From NCBI RefSeq assembly GCF_020176955.2, contig NZ_JAIUCZ020000017.1, positions 78,166 to 142,165 on the forward strand: 64,000 bases of DNA, read 5' to 3'. The translations under genes were made by a program, and so were the position numbers. The notes beneath the pieces were generated by a model that saw only the letters and a list, made by a program, of their open reading frames with translations, was not told the DNA's origin and searched no databases. Positions 60,313 through 64,000 of this stretch are shown here, piece after piece; within the stretch, counting starts at the first letter, position 1, and every line of letters starts with the position of its first letter. This DNA is from Nocardia sp. alder85J. GTDB taxonomy: Bacteria > Actinomycetota > Actinomycetes > Mycobacteriales > Mycobacteriaceae.

Positions 60313-61218
60313 TCACACCAGGCTGGAGCCGACCTGCCTCATCGTGTCCTCGACATAGCCGGTGAGCGAGTCGCTCCACGGCCGGGGACCCAGCAGTGAA
60401 CGAACCGCGACCATGGCGCGGGTGACCCCGGCGAGGTACCCGGGCGGATAGATGTTCCGGTTGGTCTTCACGAACATCGACTCGAAGGGATGAATGGTAC
60501 GGCCGAAATAGGCATCCGGCATACACGGATCGCCCTCGGCCGACGTCGGATTGACGTCGGCATGGTGCCGCCGGTAGTCGACCGTGTTGTATTCCGGGAG
60601 CAGGCAACGGATATTCCAGCCGTCCCGGATCAGGCGCTGGGACAACAGGATCTCGTAGTCCACGATCAGAGTCGCCCTGTCGACGGGAACCCCGCCGGCG
60701 TCGAAGAATCCGGCCGCCAGCAGTTCGATCAAACGCGCCCGGGGCAACGCGAAAACCATCGACTGCACATGGGAACAACGCGGCGGTCCGCCGTGCCGTT
60801 CGACGAACGTCCGGGCGAACCACGAGGTCGGCGGCAGGATGTTGATCGTCGCGCCCGCCAGCGCCACGTCGTCGCGGATCAGCCCCAGCAGTGCCTCGTA
60901 CCAGGGCCTGCCGTCGGCTGCGCGCAGATACGGACCGCGCACCGAGGAGTTCACGAAGACGAAGTGGTCGTACCGGCCGACCGGGACGACCCGCTTCAGT
61001 GCGAACGAATACCCGCCGTAGTCGCGATTGACATTCGGCGCGAAGACATAGTGAATGTTCGGCGCCTGCGGAAGTTCCGGCGTCACGGACCCGGCGATGA
61101 CGATGAAATATTCGACCTCCGGCACGATTCCGAACACCAGAAAATGAAGCAGGTTCTCCCGATACGTCGAATCGGCCTCATAGTAGTGATAGACGACGCA
61201 CACCCGACCACTGGCCAT
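60313..61218 (-). CDS. Glycosyltransferase-like protein, possible cell-wall or polysaccharide role
   Basis: 301 residues, no signal peptide. The pattern YHYYEADSTYRENLLHFLVFG, NRDYGGYSFALKRV and YDHFVFVNSSVRGPYL, with a later NxxPPTSWF loop, is that of a small group of GT-A-like sugar transferases related to rhamnan-synthesis F proteins. I see no classic DxD; the loop VDYEILLSQRLI may play that role. GGAGGA precedes the ATG. It stands alone, so no donor or acceptor can be inferred. Confidence 0.7.
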   Translation of the reverse strand: MASGRVCVVYHYYEADSTYRENLLHFLVFGIVPEVEYFIVIAGSVTPELPQAPNIHYVFAPNVNRDYGGYSFALKRVVPVGRYDHFVFVNSSVRGPYLRAADGRPWYEALLGLIRDDVALAGATINILPPTSWFARTFVERHGGPPRCSHVQSMVFALPRARLIELLAAGFFDAGGVPVDRATLIVDYEILLSQRLIRDGWNIRCLLPEYNTVDYRRHHADVNPTSAEGDPCMPDAYFGRTIHPFESMFVKTNRNIYPPGYLAGVTRAMVAVRSLLGPRPWSDSLTGYVEDTMRQVGSSLV

Positions 61219-61418
61219 CGTTCCTCCGCTGCATCCAGGCACGGCAACGACATCGAGTCAACACGGCCGCCCCGGCCGTTCCCGGCACTGGGAACAGCCG
61301 AGGCGGCGGCGTTTCAGCAGTCGCACAACATGATCCAGGCCCCGCCGACTTCCGCCACCCGCCGGCCGGGGCCCGAGACGTACGGCGACGCCGGTTCGAA
61401 ATCACCCGGCGCGGAGGA

Positions 61419-62825
61419 CTATTGCAGCTCCAGACCCGGGTACAGCGGGTGACGGGCGAGCAGATCGGCCGAACGGGCCCGGACGCTCTCGGCGACGCCG
61501 TCGGCCAGCGTGTAGCGAGCCTTACCGGTGGGGGTGGTGGCCCGCAGCACGATATCGAGGAGGCCGGCGATCTCGTCCATACCGGCCGCGTCGACACCGC
61601 GAGTGGTCAGCGCCGGGGTGCCGATCCGAATGCCCGAGGTGTACCAGGCGCCGTTCGGATCGCGCGGAATCGCGTTGCGGTTCGTCACGATTCCCGCCTC
61701 CAGCAAGGCGGATTCGGCCTGGCGGCCGGTGAGCCCGTACCCGGAGACGTCGATCAGCACCAGATGGTTGTCGGTGCCGCCGGTGACCAGACGGGCGCCG
61801 CGCCGCAGCAATCCCTCGGCCAGCGCACGGGCGTTGTCGACCACCCGCTGTGCGTAGTCCTGGAACTGCGGGGCCCGAGCCTCCGCCAGCGCGACCGCCT
61901 TGGCCGCCATCACATGCGGCAGTGGACCGCCGAGCACCATCGGGCAGCCACGGTCCACCTGATCGGCCAGCGTGGAATCGCACAGCACCAGACCACCGCG
62001 CGGCCCGCGCAGCGATTTGTGCGTCGTACTGGTGACGATGTGCGCGTGCGGCACCGGATCCTCGTTGCCGGTGAACACCTTTCCGGCGACCAGACCCGCG
62101 AAATGGGCCATGTCGACCATCAGCGTGGCGCCCACCTCGTCGGCGATCTCGCGCATCGCCGCGAAATCGACGCGTCGCGGATACGCGGAATAGCCTGCCA
62201 CCAGGATCATCGGCCGGAATTCCTTCGCGGTCGCCCGCACCGCCGCGTAGTCGAGCAGCCCGGTGTCCGGATCGGTTCCGTAACTGCGCTGATCGAACAT
62301 CTTCCCGGAGATGTTGGGCCGGAAACCGTGGGTGAGGTGCCCACCGGCGTCCAGGGACATGCCGAGCATGCGCTGATTACCCAGCTCGCGCCGCAGCGCC
62401 GCCCAGTCGGCCTCGGTGAGATCGTTGACCTGCCGCACCCCGGCACGCTCCAGCGCCGGCACCTCCACCCGCTGCGCCAGCACCGCCCAGAAGGCCACCA
62501 GATTCGCGTCGATACCCGAATGCGGCTGCGCATAGGCATGTTCCGCGCCGAACAGCTCCCGCGCGTGCTCGGCCGCGATGGACTCGACGGTGTCGACATT
62601 GCGGCAGCCCGCATAGAACCGCCGCCCGACGGTGCCCTCGGCGTACTTGTCGGACAACCAGTTCCCCATGGCCAGCAGCACCGCCGGGGATGCGTAGTTC
62701 TCGCTGGCGATCAGTTTCAGCGATTCGCGCTGATCGGTGAGTTCTTGCGCGATCGCCTCGGCGATACGCGGTTCGACCGCGCGCACGATATCCAGACCGG
62801 AGCGGAATGCCGTGGATTCGGACAT
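61419..62825 (-). CDS. glyA: Serine hydroxymethyltransferase
   Basis: 468-residue PLP enzyme that interconverts serine and glycine with tetrahydrofolate. The PLP lysine is Lys270 in TSTTHKSLRGPRGG; SENYASPAVL, the tetrahydrofolate/tyrosine region KYAEGTVGRRFYAG and DMAHFAGLVAGKV are present. A segment of about 35 residues after RVEVPALE (RQVNDLTEADWAALRRELGNQ...) is absent from E. coli GlyA but seen in an actinobacterial second SHMT branch, so another glyA may exist elsewhere. The ATG behind GGGAGG is preferred to the longer ORF start. The 213 bases upstream hold no gene that I can see. Confidence 0.93.
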   Translation of the reverse strand: MSESTAFRSGLDIVRAVEPRIAEAIAQELTDQRESLKLIASENYASPAVLLAMGNWLSDKYAEGTVGRRFYAGCRNVDTVESIAAEHARELFGAEHAYAQPHSGIDANLVAFWAVLAQRVEVPALERAGVRQVNDLTEADWAALRRELGNQRMLGMSLDAGGHLTHGFRPNISGKMFDQRSYGTDPDTGLLDYAAVRATAKEFRPMILVAGYSAYPRRVDFAAMREIADEVGATLMVDMAHFAGLVAGKVFTGNEDPVPHAHIVTSTTHKSLRGPRGGLVLCDSTLADQVDRGCPMVLGGPLPHVMAAKAVALAEARAPQFQDYAQRVVDNARALAEGLLRRGARLVTGGTDNHLVLIDVSGYGLTGRQAESALLEAGIVTNRNAIPRDPNGAWYTSGIRIGTPALTTRGVDAAGMDEIAGLLDIVLRATTPTGKARYTLADGVAESVRARSADLLARHPLYPGLELQ

Positions 62826-63038
62826 ATTCGAGCCTCCCAATCGGTGAAGGCCCAGGCGCGCGGCAAGCATTCGGGACCGCTTCCCGATGGTCGATTCCAT
62901 CCACAGGCGCCAGTCACGGTCCACTGGCAGCCTACCTCTCGCTTGCGCCGACAGCGGCGCGGGCGACGCCGGCAGCGGTGCGCGTCACAGCTGTCGAGCC
63001 CAAGCAGGGACCGCCCGCCGTTGCCGACGGTGGCGGTC

Positions 63039-63998
63039 TCAGTGGCCGATCCGAGCCAGTGCCCGCTCGGCCTCGGCGACGAGGGTGGCCACGATCTCCG
63101 CTGCCGGTTCGATGCTGGTGACCAGGCCGACCGCCTGCCCGGCCCAGACCGGGACAGCCGAGAGGTCACCGCGGGCCGCGGCCTCCTCGTACTCACGCAA
63201 TGCGGCCGGGGTGCTGCGCAATTCGTCGTCACGGTGCCGCCAGCGGTCGAGGAAGGCATTGCGGAGGGTGCGGGCCGGATAGTTCGCGGGCCACGGGGCG
63301 TTGCGGGCGATGTCGAGCGTGCGGTTCACCTCGGTCTGTTCGCCGTCGGCGGCTACCAGCGCCTTACCGATCTCGTCCGAGATCAGCGTCTCGGGGCTGG
63401 CCTGGAAGCGGGTACCGATCAGCGCGCCGGCCGCGCCGAGCGCCAGCGCGGCCGCCAGGCCGCGGCCGTCTCCGATCCCTCCTGCCGCGAGCACCGGAAC
63501 CGATCCGGCGATGTCGACGACCGTGGGCACGAAAGACATGGTGCCGATGGCGTTCTCGCCGCTGTGCCCGCCGGCGTCACCGCCCTGGGCCACGATCACG
63601 TCGGCACCGAGGTCGACGGCTCGCCGGGCCTCCTCTCCGTCTGTCACCTGCAATATCAGCAGTGTGCCCGCATCCTGGACCAGGCGGGCGTACGGGGTCG
63701 GATCGCCGAACGACAGCATCAGCGCGGCAGGCTCGTAGGACAGCGCGTCGGCAATGGCGTCCTCGGTGACGGCCCAGGTGAGATAGCCGATGCCCCAGGA
63801 TTTCTCGGTGGCGGCCCGCGCGATCCCGGCCTCGCGGCGAAGCCATTCGCGGTCACCGCGACCGGCGCCGATCATGCCCAGGCCGCCGCCTTCGGACACT
63901 GCCGCGGCCAGCGCCCCGCCGGCCTCGCCGCCCATCGGGGCCGACACGATGGGATATCGAACGCCGAGCTTCTCGGTGAATGCAGTCCGCAACGTCAT
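63039..63998 (-). CDS. Nitronate monooxygenase
   Basis: 319-residue FMN barrel of the 2-nitropropane dioxygenase family: RYPIVSAPMGGEAGGALAAAVSEGGGLGMIG at the start, substrate loop VIVAQGGDAGGHSG with the catalytic-type histidine, and the phosphate-binding VLAAGGIGDGRGLAAALALGAAGALIGTRF. It oxidises nitronates to carbonyls and nitrite. Start at the ATG 3 bases from the window edge, so upstream signals are not visible. Confidence 0.9.
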   Translation of the reverse strand: MTLRTAFTEKLGVRYPIVSAPMGGEAGGALAAAVSEGGGLGMIGAGRGDREWLRREAGIARAATEKSWGIGYLTWAVTEDAIADALSYEPAALMLSFGDPTPYARLVQDAGTLLILQVTDGEEARRAVDLGADVIVAQGGDAGGHSGENAIGTMSFVPTVVDIAGSVPVLAAGGIGDGRGLAAALALGAAGALIGTRFQASPETLISDEIGKALVAADGEQTEVNRTLDIARNAPWPANYPARTLRNAFLDRWRHRDDELRSTPAALREYEEAAARGDLSAVPVWAGQAVGLVTSIEPAAEIVATLVAEAERALARIGH

Positions 63999-64000
63999 CC

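Noticed and set aside
62826..63038. Possible riboswitch in the glyA leader
   Set aside because: No glycine or folate-type core was visible; only scattered short inverted repeats.

Overview
The window is a high-GC chromosome segment of a mycolic-acid actinomycete, most likely Nocardia or a close relative. The basis is the block lpd, ramB, aceA and fadB2 together with a prolyl oligopeptidase, which recalls the Mycobacterium tuberculosis Rv0457c-Rv0468 neighbourhood, plus an AdhC-type dehydrogenase, SigI, an ATP-dependent ligase of the LigB type and a DUF4254 protein. Here the block is spread over more than 45 kb by inserted catabolic and transport operons. I saw no rRNA, tRNA, CRISPR array, prophage or insertion sequence.

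Layout. 1-4.4 kb: DUF1254 lipoprotein (cut by the window edge), ZIP metal transporter, zinc alcohol dehydrogenase, glutamine-synthetase-like enzyme. 4.4-9.6 kb: a MetE-family protein that has lost three of four zinc ligands, 3-hydroxybutyryl-CoA dehydrogenase, isocitrate lyase with a rich control region. 9.7-15.8 kb: secreted lipase, two-gene xanthine dehydrogenase with low-complexity inserts, DUF1772 membrane protein behind a double palindrome. 15.8-21 kb: methylthioribose kinase fused operonically to a sugar-type ABC importer. 21.2-25.1 kb: Moco oxidoreductase and its flavin reductase, HIU hydrolase, OHCU decarboxylase, MobA-like protein, XdhC, so this and the xanthine dehydrogenase form a purine-degradation region. 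25.1-28.8 kb: NMT1/SsuA-type ABC importer. 28.9-30.4 kb: membrane proteins. 30.4-35.9 kb: an amino-sugar (probably N-acetylgalactosamine) pathway whose transporter and sugar isomerase have both lost their 5' halves at one junction. 36-40 kb: DUF4254 protein, LigB, RamB. 40-45.8 kb: GntR regulator and urtEDCBA-type urea importer. 46-51.5 kb: small redox and regulator pairs (TetR/SnoaL, QorB/HxlR), secreted protein and SigI sharing one promoter type. 51.6-64 kb: lpd, prolyl oligopeptidase, hydrolase, RCK-type channel protein, TetR, a probable 26-residue peptide gene, HAD phosphatase, LOG-like protein, glycosyltransferase-like protein, serine hydroxymethyltransferase, nitronate monooxygenase.

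How they fit together. Central carbon control (AceA, FadB2, Lpd, RamB) serves growth on acetate and fatty acids; a perfect CRP/GlxR-type site lies between aceA and the lipase. Several nitrogen and sulfur salvage modules surround it: purine degradation, urea import, amino-sugar degradation and methylthioribose recovery. Many genes overlap by four bases, so translational coupling is common. The most unusual points are the zinc-ligand-less MetE paralogue, the head-to-head gene fusion at about 30.85 kb, coding repeats inside conserved enzymes, and matching near-leaderless promoters on both sides of the SigI intergenic region.
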